NCBI GenBank assembly: GCA_026122225.1
Contig: JANEZZ010002664.1
Location: 1 to 64,000, forward strand
Direction: 5' to 3'
Origin: Heloderma charlesbogerti
Lineage: Eukaryota > Chordata > Lepidosauria > Squamata > Helodermatidae
Length of the DNA: 64,000 bases
The notes under the pieces were generated by a model, which saw only the letters and a list, made by a program, of their open reading frames with translations, made no database searches and was not told the origin of the DNA. Each line of letters opens with the position of its first letter. Position 1 is the first letter of the stretch. Positions 42,297 through 54,513 of this stretch are shown here, one piece after another. A program made the position numbers and the translations under genes.

Positions 42297-45200
42297 ATTT
42301 ATTTATTTATTTATTTATTTTTATTTTATTTTATTTATTTCATTTCTATACCTCCCAATAGCCGAAGCTCTCTGGGCGGTTCACAAAAATCAAAACCAAA
42401 CAACACACAATAAAACAATTTAAAATATATAGAACATTAAAACCACAATATAACAATACAACCACAATAAAACCTAGCAGCAGTACAGGAGTATAAAATA
42501 CAGATTTAAAACAGCAAAGCTAAAAATTTAGAAAGCTAAAATGCTAAAATGCCTGGGAAAATAAAAAGGTCTTCACCTGGCGCCGAAAGGAATACAATGT
42601 AGGCGCCAGGCGAACCTCACTAGGGAGCTCATTCCAGAGCCGGGGTGCCACGGCAGAAAAAGCCCTCCTCCTAGTAGCCACCCGCCTCACTTCCTTTGGC
42701 AGGGGCTCACGGAGAAAGACCACTGACGAAGATCTTAAGGTCCGGGCAGGCACATATGGGAGGAGGCGATCCTTCAGGTAACCTGGCCCCAAGCCGTTAA
42801 GGGCTTTGCATGTGAACACCAGCACTTTGAATCGGGCCTGGAAATGGACTGGCAGCCAGTGCAGCTGGAAAAGTACTGGCGTAATATGAGCTCGCAGGCC
42901 AGTCCCTGTTAACAATCTTGTTAACCAGCTGAAGTTTCCGGACCGTTTTCAAAGGCAGCCCCACGTAAAACGCACTGCAGTAATCCAGACGAGAAGTTAT
43001 CAGAGCATGGATAACTGTAGCTAGGCTGTCTCTGTCCAGATAAGGGCGTAGTTGGTATACCAGCCTAAGCTGATAAAAAGTGCTCCGTGCCACTGAGTTC
43101 ACCTGTGCCTCAAGTGACAGTTCTGGATCCAAGAGCACCCCCAAACTATGAACCTGATCCTTTAGGGGGAGTGCAACCCCCTCCAGAACAGGTTGAATAT
43201 CACCTAGCCGGGCAGACGAACCACCCACTAACAGTACCTCCGTCTTGTCTGGATTGAGTCCCAGTTTATTGGCCCTCATCCAGTCCATTACTGTGCCCCG
43301 GCACTGATTCAGAACAGCCACTGCCTCGCCTGGGTTTGATGAGAAAGAGAGGTAGAGCTGGGTGTCATCCGCATATTGATGGCACCTCAGCCCACACCTC
43401 CGCATAACCTCCCCCAGCGGTTTCATGTAGATGTTAAACAGCATGGGGGATAAAATAGAGCCCTGTGGAACCCCATGGCACAATTGCCATGGCACAGAGC
43501 AATAATCCCCCAGCACCACCTTCTGGAATCGGCCATCCAAGTAGGAGCGGAACCACTGTAGTGCAGTGCCTCCAACTCCCAACCCAGACAACCTATCCAG
43601 AAGGATACCATGGTCGATGGTATCGAAAGCCCCTGAGAGGTCCAGGAGAATCAACAGGGTTGCACTCCCGCTGTCCCTCTCCCGGCAGAGGTCATCCCAC
43701 AGGGTGACCAAGGCAGTTTCCATTCCAAAACCAGGCCTGAAGCCCGATTGAAATGGATCTAGATAATCCGTTTCATTCAACAGTGCCTGGAGCTGTCCTA
43801 CATCCACCCGCTCAAGCACCTTGCCCAGGAAGGGGATGTTGGCCACTGGCCTATAATTGCTAACATCCTCTGGGTCCAGGTTAGGCTTTTTCAGGAGTGG
43901 TCTAATTACTGCCTCTTTTAAAGCAGCAGGCACCACTCCCTCTCTCAAGGAGGAATTTACAACCTCCTGGACCCAGCCGGACAACCCCTCCTTGTTTGAT
44001 TTAATAAGCCATGAAGGGCAAGGGTCAAGCACACAAGTGGTCGATCAGACTTGGCCAAGCACCTTGTCCGCATCCTCAGGCCTCAGTAACTGAAACTCAT
44101 CCAATAAAACTGGACCAGACGGTGCTCTGAACACCTCTACCAATGGAAATGCATTAATGGTGGTGTCCAACTCATGATGAATCTGAGCGACTTTATCCTC
44201 AAAGTGCCGTGCAAACTTGTCACAGCATGCCACCGAGGGTTCCACCGTCTCTCTCCCTGGCCCAGAATGTAACAGGCCACGAACCACTTGGAAAAGCTCC
44301 GCCGGACGACACTGAGAAGATGCAGTGCTGGTGGAAAAGAACTGTCTCTTTGCCACCCTCACCGCCACAGAGTAGGCTCGATAGTGGGCTCTTACCTGTG
44401 TTCGGTCAGACTCAGCACGAGTTTTCCTCCACCTGCGTTCTAGCCATCTCCCCTCTTGCTTCATTGCCCTCAGCTCAGGTGCAGACCAAGTTGCTGGCCG
44501 GGCTCTGCTCAGAGGAAGAGGGCGCTTGGGCGCGATCGTGTCAACCGCCCGAGTCATCTCTGCATTCCACAGAGCGACCTGGGCTTCGACAGGAGCACCA
44601 GCCATACCAGCAGGAAAATCCCCCAGAGCCCTCTGGAATCCATCAGAATCCATTAATCTCTGGGGGCGGACCATTTTAATAGGTCCCCCACCCTTGCAGA
44701 GGGGAAAGGCCGCCAGGAGACTAAACCTCAGCAGGAAGTGATCTGACCATGTCAAAGGGACAGATGTTAATTCCTCCACTTTCAGATCACCATCCTCCTG
44801 CCCAGTCGAGAAAACCAGATCAAGCGTGTGTCCTTTTGTATGCGTTGGGCCGATGACATGTTGGGACAGCCCCATGGTTGTCATGGCGGCCATGAAGTCC
44901 TGAGCCGCCCCGGATACAGCGGCCTCGGCATGGAAGTTGAGATCCCCCAGGACCATCATCCTAGGGGTCCTCAACACCAAGTCCGAGACCATCTCCGTCA
45001 GCTCAGGCAGGGAGTCTGATGGGCAGCGGGGTGGGCGGTACACCAACAGAATCCCCAATCTGTCCCGGGTACCCAACACAAGGTACAAACACTCAAGATC
45101 CGCACTCGAATGAGCAGGAAGCCTGGAGAGGGAGATTGAATTCCTATAGACCACGGCAACCCCACCTCCCCGACCCTCAAGTCGGTGTTGGTGCTGCACC

Positions 45201-45510
45201 GAGTACCCAGGAGGGCACAGCTGGGAGAAAGTGACCCCTCCCAGTTCCCCCACCCAGGTCTCAGTAATACATGCCAGGTCAGCCCCCTCATCCACAATCA
45301 AATCATGGATGAGGGAGATTTTATTTTGGGCCGACCTGGCATTCAGCAGCAGCACCACCAGACCCGAGGGCAGACTGGTAAGGCTGCCAGGGACCATCAA
45401 GTTGGGGGAAGAACCAGAAGAGGGGACAGCTGTAAGGTGTCTAGCCCTTCTTCTCCTCAGCTGGCCTGTTAATCCCCCAACGCCATACCTCCCCCTGCCC
45501 GTGACCACAG
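42297..45510 (-). mobile_element. Near-complete CR1/L3-type LINE (left arm)
   Basis: Minus strand, from an (ATTT)n tail at 42297-42341 through the 3' UTR (AGCTCTCTGGGCGGTTCACA) to an ORF2 start near 45508. The true 5' end is not defined and may reach the palindrome axis at 45799. No ORF1 is seen, so the copy is 5'-incomplete or the leader is short. Twin at 46089-49302. Confidence 0.92.
42544..45508 (-). pseudogene. L3-type ORF2, endonuclease plus reverse transcriptase (left arm)
   Basis: 487 codons of endonuclease (LLNARSAQNKISLIHDL, ACITETWVGE, MVLGDLNFHAEA, WSDHFLL) are followed in the same frame, after one TGA at 44045-44047, by 411 codons of reverse transcriptase (LLDLSGAFDTIDHG, GVPQGSILSPMLFNIYMKPL, YADD at 43364-43375). 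The conserved C-terminal block (WLPVHFQARFKVLVFTCKA to FLFSQAF) is in another frame, so a frameshift lies near 42905-42925. Catalytic residues are intact. The same frameshift is shared with 35246-36237. Confidence 0.92.
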
Positions 45511-45739
45511 TTATGGTGGCACCTCACCGACCTCCTGAGTTGCCCAATAGTCTTCCCAGGCACATATTAAAATGTTAGGATATAAAATGCACAACAGTTT
45601 AAAAGAATATAAAAGATAAAAGAGAACAGCAGCTAAGAAGGAGCAGATAAAGTCCACGTTTGCCCCTTTCCCCTTGTCTTTAAAGCTGCTGCCCTCTGCT
45701 GCTGCTATTTGCTGCTGGTACTGTGGCTGCTGGTGTCTC

Positions 45740-45859
45740 TGGAGAGGCAGGTGGGTAGATCTTCAGATCCTACGCGACTCCAAGTGCGACGCTAAGTGCG
45801 CACTTAGCGTCGCACTTGGAGTCGCGTAGGATCTGAAGATCTACCCACCTGCCTCTCCA
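45740..45859. repeat. Spacerless centre of the palindrome
   Basis: The axis falls between 45799 and 45800, where the sequence reads AAGTGC then GCACTT. There is no loop or unique spacer. Natural long palindromes usually keep an asymmetric spacer, so this is the key place to test whether the structure is real. The axis lies about 290 bp upstream of the first codon of each facing LINE open frame, in what should be LINE 5' leader sequence or its flank. Confidence 0.95.
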
Positions 45860-46088
45860 GAGACACCAGCAGCCACAGTACCAGCAGCAAATAGCAGCAG
45901 CAGAGGGCAGCAGCTTTAAAGACAAGGGGAAAGGGGCAAACGTGGACTTTATCTGCTCCTTCTTAGCTGCTGTTCTCTTTTATCTTTTATATTCTTTTAA
46001 ACTGTTGTGCATTTTATATCCTAACATTTTAATATGTGCCTGGGAAGACTATTGGGCAACTCAGGAGGTCGGTGAGGTGCCACCATAA

Positions 46089-49000
46089 CTGTGGTCACGG
46101 GCAGGGGGAGGTATGGCGTTGGGGGATTAACAGGCCAGCTGAGGAGAAGAAGGGCTAGACACCTTACAGCTGTCCCCTCTTCTGGTTCTTCCCCCAACTT
46201 GATGGTCCCTGGCAGCCTTACCAGTCTGCCCTCGGGTCTGGTGGTGCTGCTGCTGAATGCCAGGTCGGCCCAAAATAAAATCTCCCTCATCCATGATTTG
46301 ATTGTGGATGAGGGGGCTGACCTGGCATGTATTACTGAGACCTGGGTGGGGGAACTGGGAGGGGTCACTTTCTCCCAGCTGTGCCCTCCTGGGTACTCGG
46401 TGCAGCACCAACACCGACTTGAGGGTCGGGGAGGTGGGGTTGCCGTGGTCTATAGGAATTCAATCTCCCTCTCCAGGCTTCCTGCTCATTCGAGTGCGGA
46501 TCTTGAGTGTTTGTACCTTGTGTTGGGTACCCGGGACAGATTGGGGATTCTGTTGGTGTACCGCCCACCCCGCTGCCCATCAGACTCCCTGCCTGAGCTG
46601 ACGGAGATGGTCTCGGACTTGGTGTTGAGGACCCCTAGGATGATGGTCCTGGGGGATCTCAACTTCCATGCCGAGGCCGCTGTATCCGGGGCGGCTCAGG
46701 ACTTCATGGCCGCCATGACAACCATGGGGCTGTCCCAACATGTCATCGGCCCAACGCATACAAAAGGACACACGCTTGATCTGGTTTTCTCGACTGGGCA
46801 GGAGGATGGTGATCTGAAAGTGGAGGAATTAACATCTGTCCCTTTGACATGGTCAGATCACTTCCTGCTGAGGTTTAGTCTCCTGGCGGCCTTTCCCCTC
46901 TGCAAGGGTGGGGGACCTATTAAAATGGTCCGCCCCCAGAGATTAATGGATTCTGATGGATTCCAGAGGGCTCTGGGGGATTTTCCTGCTGGTATGGCTG
47001 GTGCTCCTGTCGAAGCCCAGGTCGCTCTGTGGAATGCAGAGATGACTCGGGCGGTTGACACGATCGCGCCCAAGCGCCCTCTTCCTCTGAGCAGAGCCCG
47101 GCCAGCAACTTGGTCTGCACCTGAGCTGAGGGCAATGAAGCAAGAGGGGAGATGGCTAGAACGCAGGTGGAGGAAAACTCGTGCTGAGTCTGACCGAACA
47201 CAGGTAAGAGCCCACTATCGAGCCTACTCTGTGGCGGTGAGGGTGGCAAAGAGACAGTTCTTTTCCACCAGCACTGCATCTTCTCAGTGTCGTCCGGCGG
47301 AGCTTTTCCAAGTGGTTCGTGGCCTGTTACATTCTGGGCCAGGGAGAGAGACGGTGGAACCCTCGGTGGCATGCTGTGACAAGTTTGCACGGCACTTTGA
47401 GGATAAAGTCGCTCAGATTCATCATGAGTTGGACACCACCATTAATGCATTTCCATTGGTAGAGGTGTTCAGAGCACCGTCTGGTCCAGTTTTATTGGAT
47501 GAGTTTCAGTTACTGAGGCCTGAGGATGCGGACAAGGTGCTTGGCCAAGTCTGATCGACCACTTGTGTGCTTGACCCTTGCCCTTCATGGCTTATTAAAT
47601 CAAACAAGGAGGGGTTGTCCGGCTGGGTCCAGGAGGTTGTAAATTCCTCCTTGAGAGAGGGAGTGGTGCCTGCTGCTTTAAAAGAGGCAGTAATTAGACC
47701 ACTCCTGAAAAAGCCTAACCTGGACCCAGAGGATGTTAGCAATTATAGGCCAGTGGCCAACATCCCCTTCCTGGGCAAGGTGCTTGAGCGGGTGGATGTA
47801 GGACAGCTCCAGGCACTGTTGAATGAAACGGATTATCTAGATCCATTTCAATCGGGCTTCAGGCCTGGTTTTGGAATGGAAACTGCCTTGGTCACCCTGT
47901 GGGATGACCTCTGCCGGGAGAGGGACAGCGGGAGTGCAACCCTGTTGATTCTCCTGGACCTCTCAGGGGCTTTCGATACCATCGACCATGGTATCCTTCT
48001 GGATAGGTTGTCTGGGTTGGGAGTTGGAGGCACTGCACTACAGTGGTTCCGCTCCTACTTGGATGGCCGATTCCAGAAGGTGGTGCTGGGGGATTATTGC
48101 TCTGTGCCATGGCAATTGTGCCATGGGGTTCCACAGGGCTCTATTTTATCCCCCATGCTGTTTAACATCTACATGAAACCGCTGGGGGAGGTTATGCGGA
48201 GGTGTGGGCTGAGGTGCCATCAATATGCGGATGACACCCAGCTCTACCTCTCTTTCTCATCAAACCCAGGCGAGGCAGTGGCTGTTCTGAATCAGTGCCG
48301 GGGCACAGTAATGGACTGGATGAGGGCCAATAAACTGGGACTCAATCCAGACAAGACGGAGGTACTGTTAGTGGGTGGTTCGTCTGCCCGGCTAGGTGAT
48401 ATTCAACCTGTTCTGGAGGGGGTTGCACTCCCCCTAAAGGATCAGGTTCATAGTTTGGGGGTGCTCTTGGATCCAGAACTGTCACTTGAGGCACAGGTGA
48501 ACTCAGTGGCACGGAGCACTTTTTATCAGCTTAGGCTGGTATACCAACTACGCCCTTATCTGGACAGAGACAGCCTAGCTACAGTTATCCATGCTCTGAT
48601 AACTTCTCGTCTGGATTACTGCAGTGCGTTTTACGTGGGGCTGCCTTTGAAAACGGTCCGGAAACTTCAGCTGGTTAACAAGATTGTTAACAGGGACTGG
48701 CCTGCGAGCTCATATTACGCCAGTACTTTTCCAGCTGCACTGGCTGCCAGTCCATTTCCAGGCCCGATTCAAAGTGCTGGTGTTCACATGCAAAGCCCTT
48801 AACGGCTTGGGGCCAGGTTACCTGAAGGATCGCCTCCTCCCATATGTGCCTGCCCGGACCTTAAGATCTTCGTCAGTGGTCTTTCTCCGTGAGCCCCTGC
48901 CAAAGGAAGTGAGGCGGGTGGCTACTAGGAGGAGGGCTTTTTCTGCCGTGGCACCCCGGCTCTGGAATGAGCTCCCTAGTGAGGTTCGCCTGGCGCCTAC

Positions 49001-49302
49001 ATTGTATTCCTTTCGGCGCCAGGTGAAGACCTTTTTATTTTCCCAGGCATTTTAGCATTTTAGCTTTCTAAATTTTTAGCTTTGCTGTTTTAAATCTGTA
49101 TTTTATACTCCTGTACTGCTGCTAGGTTTTATTGTGGTTGTATTGTTATATTGTGGTTTTAATGTTCTATATATTTTAAATTGTTTTATTGTGTGTTGTT
49201 TGGTTTTGATTTTTGTGAACCGCCCAGAGAGCTTCGGCTATTGGGAGGTATAGAAATGAAATAAATAAAATAAAATAAAAATAAATAAATAAATAAATAA
49301 AT
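46089..49302 (+). mobile_element. Near-complete CR1/L3-type LINE (right arm)
   Basis: Exact inverted twin of 42297-45510, transcribed away from the axis. ORF2 ends at 49055. The 3' UTR (49056-49257) ends in GAGGTATAGAAATGAAATAA and an (AAAT)n run to about 49302. Confidence 0.92.
46091..49055 (+). pseudogene. L3-type ORF2, endonuclease plus reverse transcriptase (right arm)
   Basis: Twin of 42544-45508. Endonuclease frame 46091-47554 ends in TGA at 47552. Reverse transcriptase continues in the same frame, open from 47567 to 48802, with YADD at 48224-48235. The C-terminal block is read in another frame from about 48684 to the TAG at 49053. Both lesions are identical to those in the left copy. 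Confidence 0.92.
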
Positions 49303-49941
49303 CTCTAGTAAGGGACAGCTGCCACTTGCTTGTTGTTTATCAGCAATGCAGGAAATGGATTGCGAACTCAAGGGCATCCTGTCCCTGCCATGCGCCAAGC
49401 AGAAAAGACATTCAACTTCTATCGATCACCATCTCCTTTGCTGGCAAGGAATGATCCCCCGGAGGCTGAGACAAAATCGTAAACCTGTGAAACAGACCGG
49501 GGATATGATCAGAAGAGTCTTTGCTTAATATATAGTCGTTTGGGAAGGAACAAGTAGACCAGGCAAAAATCAAGGTGAACAGCGGGGTTTTATGCTGTAA
49601 TGGGGTTGGCAGTTACTAGCGCATGCGAAGTCAACCTTCTACTAGCAGCTTGATTTGGAATGGGGCTTGGGAAACCAAGTTCTTTCTTGTTTAAAATAAG
49701 AAAACTACTTTGTTCTTTTGGAACCCAATTCTGCATTTGACCCACTGCATTTTTTCTATTGGAGCCCACTGCAGTCCCAACGATGATGTCTGAGCATGTA
49801 TCCTGGGTACAAGGAGCCCTGGGATATGTGGTTTCTAGAGCACATGAGTCCATATTTAGGTGCAATGGGAAAATTATATTTCTCAGGGTCCCCAGCACTT
49901 CAGATGTAAGTGTTGCTATGAGCAGGGAGGGAGGAATTCCT

Positions 49942-50362
49942 AGAATCATAGAATAGTAGGGTTGGAAGGGGCCTACAAGACCCTTGAGTCCACCTCCCTG
50001 CTCAATGCAGGAATCCAAGTCAGAGCATCCCTGACAGGTGGCTGCCCAGCCTCGTCTTGAACGCCTCTAGTGGGGGAGAGCCCACGGCCTCCCCAGGGAA
50101 TGGGTTCCATTGTCGTATTGCTCTAACAGTCAGGAAGTTTTTCCTGCTGTTCAGCCGGAATCTGGCTTCCTGTAACTTGAGCCCATTATTCCGTGTCCTG
50201 TACTCTGGGAGGATCGAGAAGAGATCCTGGCCTTCCTCTCTGGGACAAACTTTCAAGTACTTGAAGGGTGCTATCATATCTCTCCTCAGTCTTCTCTTCC
50301 CAAGGCTACACATGCCCAGTTCTTCAGTTTCTCTTCATAGGGCTTTGTTTCCAGTCCCCTGA
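49942..50362 (-). mobile_element. CR1 LINE 3' end (right arm)
   Basis: Inverted twin of 41237-41657. Confidence 0.85.
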
Positions 50363-50363
50363 T

Positions 50364-50431
50364 CTCTTCTTCTTCTTCTTCTTCTTCTTCTTCTTCTTCT
50401 TCTTCTTCTTCTTCTTCTTCTTCTTCTTCTT
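50364..50431 (-). repeat. (TTC)n microsatellite (right arm)
   Basis: Inverted twin of 41168-41235, same number of units. Confidence 0.97.
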
Positions 50432-50783
50432 GCCTTTACTTTTTAAAATGTTATTGCAAAAATAAAGATTCCATGGTAAAAAAGGTAAGCTGCCCCTGAA
50501 CATGGAGTTTCCATTTAGCTGTGGCCGCCAATAGCCACAGATGAAGAAAGAAATTCACAGAGGAGGCCAGATCTAATATTTTTTTTACCAAGATCCTCCC
50601 TGAACCAGGCCAGAGGACCAACTCCATCCAGCCTCCTATTTCCAAGAGCAATCAGCCAGATCTCTCCGGAAAGGCCACAAATAAGAAATGAAGGTGACAG
50701 GCTTTTCAGCTGTTTCCCTGTCAGAAGCTGGCATTCAGAGGTAGACTGCTGTGGCCTGTTCCACTTAGTGATGTTGTTTAATA

Positions 50784-51469
50784 GTAGGGTGGCCACGTGG
50801 TCTACTTTACTGAAGATAGTCCTCTCTTTGAAGGCCGTCCTCTATTTCAGTCCTCTATTTCAGGCAGCCTTCTGTTTCACTCCCCTATTTCAGGGGTCCT
50901 CTATTTCAGGGGTGCTCTATTTCAGGCAGTCCTCTGTTTCAGTCCTCTATTTCAGGCAGCCTTCTATTTCACTCCCCTATTTCAGGCAGTCCTCTTTTTC
51001 AGGGGCCCTCTATTTCAGGGACCCTCTATTTCACTCCCCTATTTCAGGCAGTCCTCTATTTCAGTCCCCTATTTCAAGCAGTCCTATTCCAGAGGCAACA
51101 TCCGGGGGCCGGGGGAGGGGGCTGCATTGTGGCAAAAAAGCTTCCATGAGCATGATTCAGTGGGGGGGGGGCAGCAGGGGCCACACATACACAACCCTCC
51201 CCAAATCCCAGGGGGCCACATGTGGCCTGCGGGGCTGGGAGTTGCCCACCCCTGCTCTATTTGCAAAGCTGTCTGGCTCAAGTCTGGTTTAAAGAAAAAG
51301 AACCATAAGAAGGAAAACTAGGGAGCCCAGATGTTTCCCATCCACAGTTAATCACCAGACAGCAGAGTCCAGTGGTCCCCCAGCCAGAGTCTTCCCCACT
51401 AGGGTGAGCTGGATCGCATTTCTCTTTAAACAATAGCCATTATTTCTAAGTTTGCATCGATACGTATCA
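50784..51469 (+). mobile_element. TAGGGTGGC-family repeat with VNTR (right arm)
   Basis: Inverted twin of 40130-40815; the VNTR portion is 50834-51088. The two 174-codon open frames across it are produced by the repeat and are not evidence of a protein. Confidence 0.5.
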
Positions 51470-51576
51470 ATGAGCACAGGCAATCCTGTTGCCAATGCCT
51501 GCCCTCTTTTGGGGCTGGCGCATTTCCTCCTTTTGGGGTCTCACGCAAGGGGGCATCCTCATTAATCACCATCGAT

Positions 51577-51963
51577 CAGGGGTGCACATCGTCTCTTGCC
51601 CTGACAGCCACGTCCAGTGTCAGATGGAATGGGTAGGGAGCACATCCATGTACGTGCACATACTGAGGTGGGGGAAAGACGTAACCTCACCCCCTTCCCA
51701 GTGATCCCAGTGGGGAAGCAGTGCTCCTGATCAGGACCTCTGGGCTGGGGGTGGGGGAGGTTTTAGGCTCCCCCTCCCCCAGTGGGCCTGAAGCATCCCC
51801 TCCCCAGCCCCAGCAAACCTGATCAGGAGCACCGGTTCTCCGCCACCATTACGGGTGGAGAAGCAGCAGCCCTGATCAGAGAGGGGAATTCGGCCGTGGG
51901 GGGGCGCACAACAGGTTTTGGTGGGCCGTATGTGGCACACAAGCCACCGTTTGCACACCCCTG
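51577..51963. mobile_element. hAT-type element (right arm)
   Basis: Inverted twin of 39636-40022. Confidence 0.7.
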
Positions 51964-52004
51964 CTGCAGATAGCCTTCGCTTCCTCTCTTAATTTGTCTA
52001 ATAT

Positions 52005-52024
52005 TCTCTCTCTCTCTCTCTCTT

Positions 52025-52056
<32 letters not shown>

Positions 52057-52058
52057 AC
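52005..52058. repeat. (TC)n(AC)n compound microsatellite (right arm)
   Basis: Inverted twin of 39541-39594, identical in length and interruption. Confidence 0.97.
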
Positions 52059-52118
52059 TTTCAAGGTCTACTCCCCCACCTGAATTCTGTTTTTCTTCCC
52101 CCGCCCACAACACTTTTT

Positions 52119-52309
52119 ACATTTAGGCTTATTAAATGCCATTTCATTGTTTCCCAGCCTGGCTTTTCATTCTGTCAATATCCCTCTGGGCATTTGCTAA
52201 GGAGGCTCGTGCGTGATGAGCTCACGGTTTCCCACCACCAGTCCCTCCACGCTAGAGGAGGCCTCGGTCTCTTTTATATCAGTGAACAAAGAAAAAGTGG
52301 CCTGTAGCA
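52119..52309. promoter_or_regulatory. Candidate conserved non-coding element, second block (right arm)
   Basis: Inverted twin of 39290-39480. Confidence 0.33.
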
Positions 52310-52958
52310 GCAAAAAGCGACGAAACATGTAAAACACAGCCGGTATAATGGGCAGCAACGTCCTTGGTGAAGGAGCAGCGTGGAGATTCGAAAGCTGTCA
52401 AGAATCAAAGGCTGCTTCTCTGAATAGAAGTAAAGCACTTTCTCCAACACACAATATACATTTAGATTCTTAAGGATGGATGGAACAGTGTGTATTAAAA
52501 CAAAAAAGCGCGTCTCTCTGATTGTGGTGCATCTTATTTAGCTCCTTCTCTAGATTGCAGCCGGCACTGCCCACATGCTTCTGAACATCAGTGGCACCAC
52601 TCGGGTCGGAACAAGGGGCTTAGGTCTTGCCCCCCCCATCACCCCACAGATAGCTGCCAACGGCAGCAGAGCAAGCAGCGGTACGCCATAAAGGGAAGCA
52701 TCGGTCCTTTGAGGCTGAAGCCCTGCACCGTCTTAAATCAAAATAGTTTCCCAAGTGTGAGAGTGGCAGTGAGCCCAACCCATCCATCTCAGCGGTGCCC
52801 AGCCAGTGGGGACAGTGGAGGAGTGAGTGGCCTGCCCTTCACTGCCCCGGTGCCCCCTTCTTGGCTGCAAGTCCCCAAAGCAGCACCCACTCCCGGTTTT
52901 CAAAGACTATTTTTCTCCTTGATTCTGCTGTGTTATGATATCAAATTTCAAGTACGGT

Positions 52959-53539
52959 AAAGCTTGAGAAGGTACATTGCCTTGGCGGATTTTCCGGTTA
53001 TTAAAGTTGATGACTCGGCGGTTATTAAAGCTGATTGCTTTTCGAGTATTAAAAGCAGGCACGATTTAATTAATAAATAAATGTTCAATGAATAATCGAA
53101 TGCACCGTCGCTTTTGTCTGCTTGACTTCGTACTGAGCCCTATTCCTGTTACGTAGGCATAGAAGGGCTCTGAATGTCTGAAGTCACTGGAAGGCCGGTG
53201 ATTTGCCTGCCTCGCAGCGGTATTATTTCTCATCGCCGCCCCGATGTGCCGTGTCCTGAAATTGCTAGCCTGACAGCAGGATCTGCATTACGTCCAATTT
53301 TTGTCCGGCTCCTCCTGATTTAAGGTTCCTTACTATCAAATTAACGTCGTCATCTATACGGCGATGCCTTTTTTTGCCAGAGCATCTCTTCTTCCTTCCG
53401 GCAGGTGCCCACTGGGCCTCAGGCCGGAGCCATTTATCTCAATTTGACCCACCGTGCTCTTGTGCTCGAGATGTCACACAATTCAATTACAAGATGGATG
53501 GAGATGGAGCAGGAAGGAAGCGAGCGCTGCAGTGAGCGA
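52959..53539. promoter_or_regulatory. Candidate conserved non-coding element (right arm)
   Basis: Inverted twin of 38060-38640. The two CGGTTATTAAAG motifs fall at 52995-53006 and 53019-53030. Confidence 0.4.
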
Positions 53540-54396
53540 TTAGACATGCTGTGTGTGCGCGTGCGTGACTGTGCTTGCACTGGCAAAAATATCTTTGCCA
53601 CTTTCTCAGTCCCCCCGCCCCCTGCCCACTGAAGTGTGGAAGAGATGAAAAGAAGCCCCCAGACGGATATAGAAGCCCACCAAACAGCCGTCATCAATCT
53701 GGCGCCTTCCAGATGCTTTGGACTACAAATCCCATCTTCCCTGATTGTTAGCCACCCTGCCTGGGGCTGATGGGAGAAGGACGGCCAAGAAGATGGTCAA
53801 AAGAAGTGCTGTGTGGAAAGGTGGAAGGAACTGGGTATGTTTAAGCAGGCGTGGAATGACTGCAGGGAGACAGGATTGCATTCTTTGGGTCCTCGAAGCA
53901 GGGCTGTGGTGGTAAATCTGGAAGCACAGGCAGGCACACATCGTGACAGTCTCCACAGCCACACCCCCAATGCGTCTCCAAAAATGCAGGAAGCTGTGCA
54001 GATCCATATCAACTAACCAAGTCTAGCCGTTTTCATCTCCACCAGGAGCAGGTCTTTGGCCAAGCTAATGGGTCTTCATTAGAATTGTGCACAAACGGCC
54101 TCTCAAAATTCTCCGCCTTCTTTGCGTGCAGAGAAACTGTGGGAGCAATTTCACTGATCCAGGGGGAAGAGAAATTCTCCAAGAGTTTCTCCCAGGTGGG
54201 GCTCACCGTTGGCAGTAGCACAGCTTGTTTCTCCTTTCCTGGGCAGTTTTTTTTTGGGGGGGGTGTTGCTCTGCCATCACAAGTGGCAACAGCAGCAGCT
54301 GCATCAGCAGCCTGGCCCACCTTTGACATCCTTCGCAATGTCCCATGCCTAGCATCGTTCCGGGGCATTTGGGGGGAAGAGAGGGAAGGCCACCAC

Positions 54397-54513
54397 TAGG
54401 GATGCTGGAGAAATTCAAGAGGGACTAAAATGAGCTCGGATTTCTAAGAATCCAGCCTGTGGAATCTTCTGCAGAGCAACCCCCTCAGGCCGCCTGGAGT
54501 CCGTGGACTTTTG
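54397..54513. mobile_element. hAT MITE fragment (right arm)
   Basis: Inverted twin of 37086-37202. Confidence 0.55.

Larger units (their letters stand above)
27599..45799 (+). repeat. Left arm of giant perfect palindrome
   Basis: Every position x from here to the centre is complementary to 91599-x in the right arm. I checked the centre, the outer edge at 27599/64000 and the paired open frames, which give identical translations with coordinates always summing to 91599. A constant sum means there is no net insertion or deletion over 18 kb. The outer boundary is not reached, because the partner of 27599 is the last base of the window. Confidence 0.97.
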
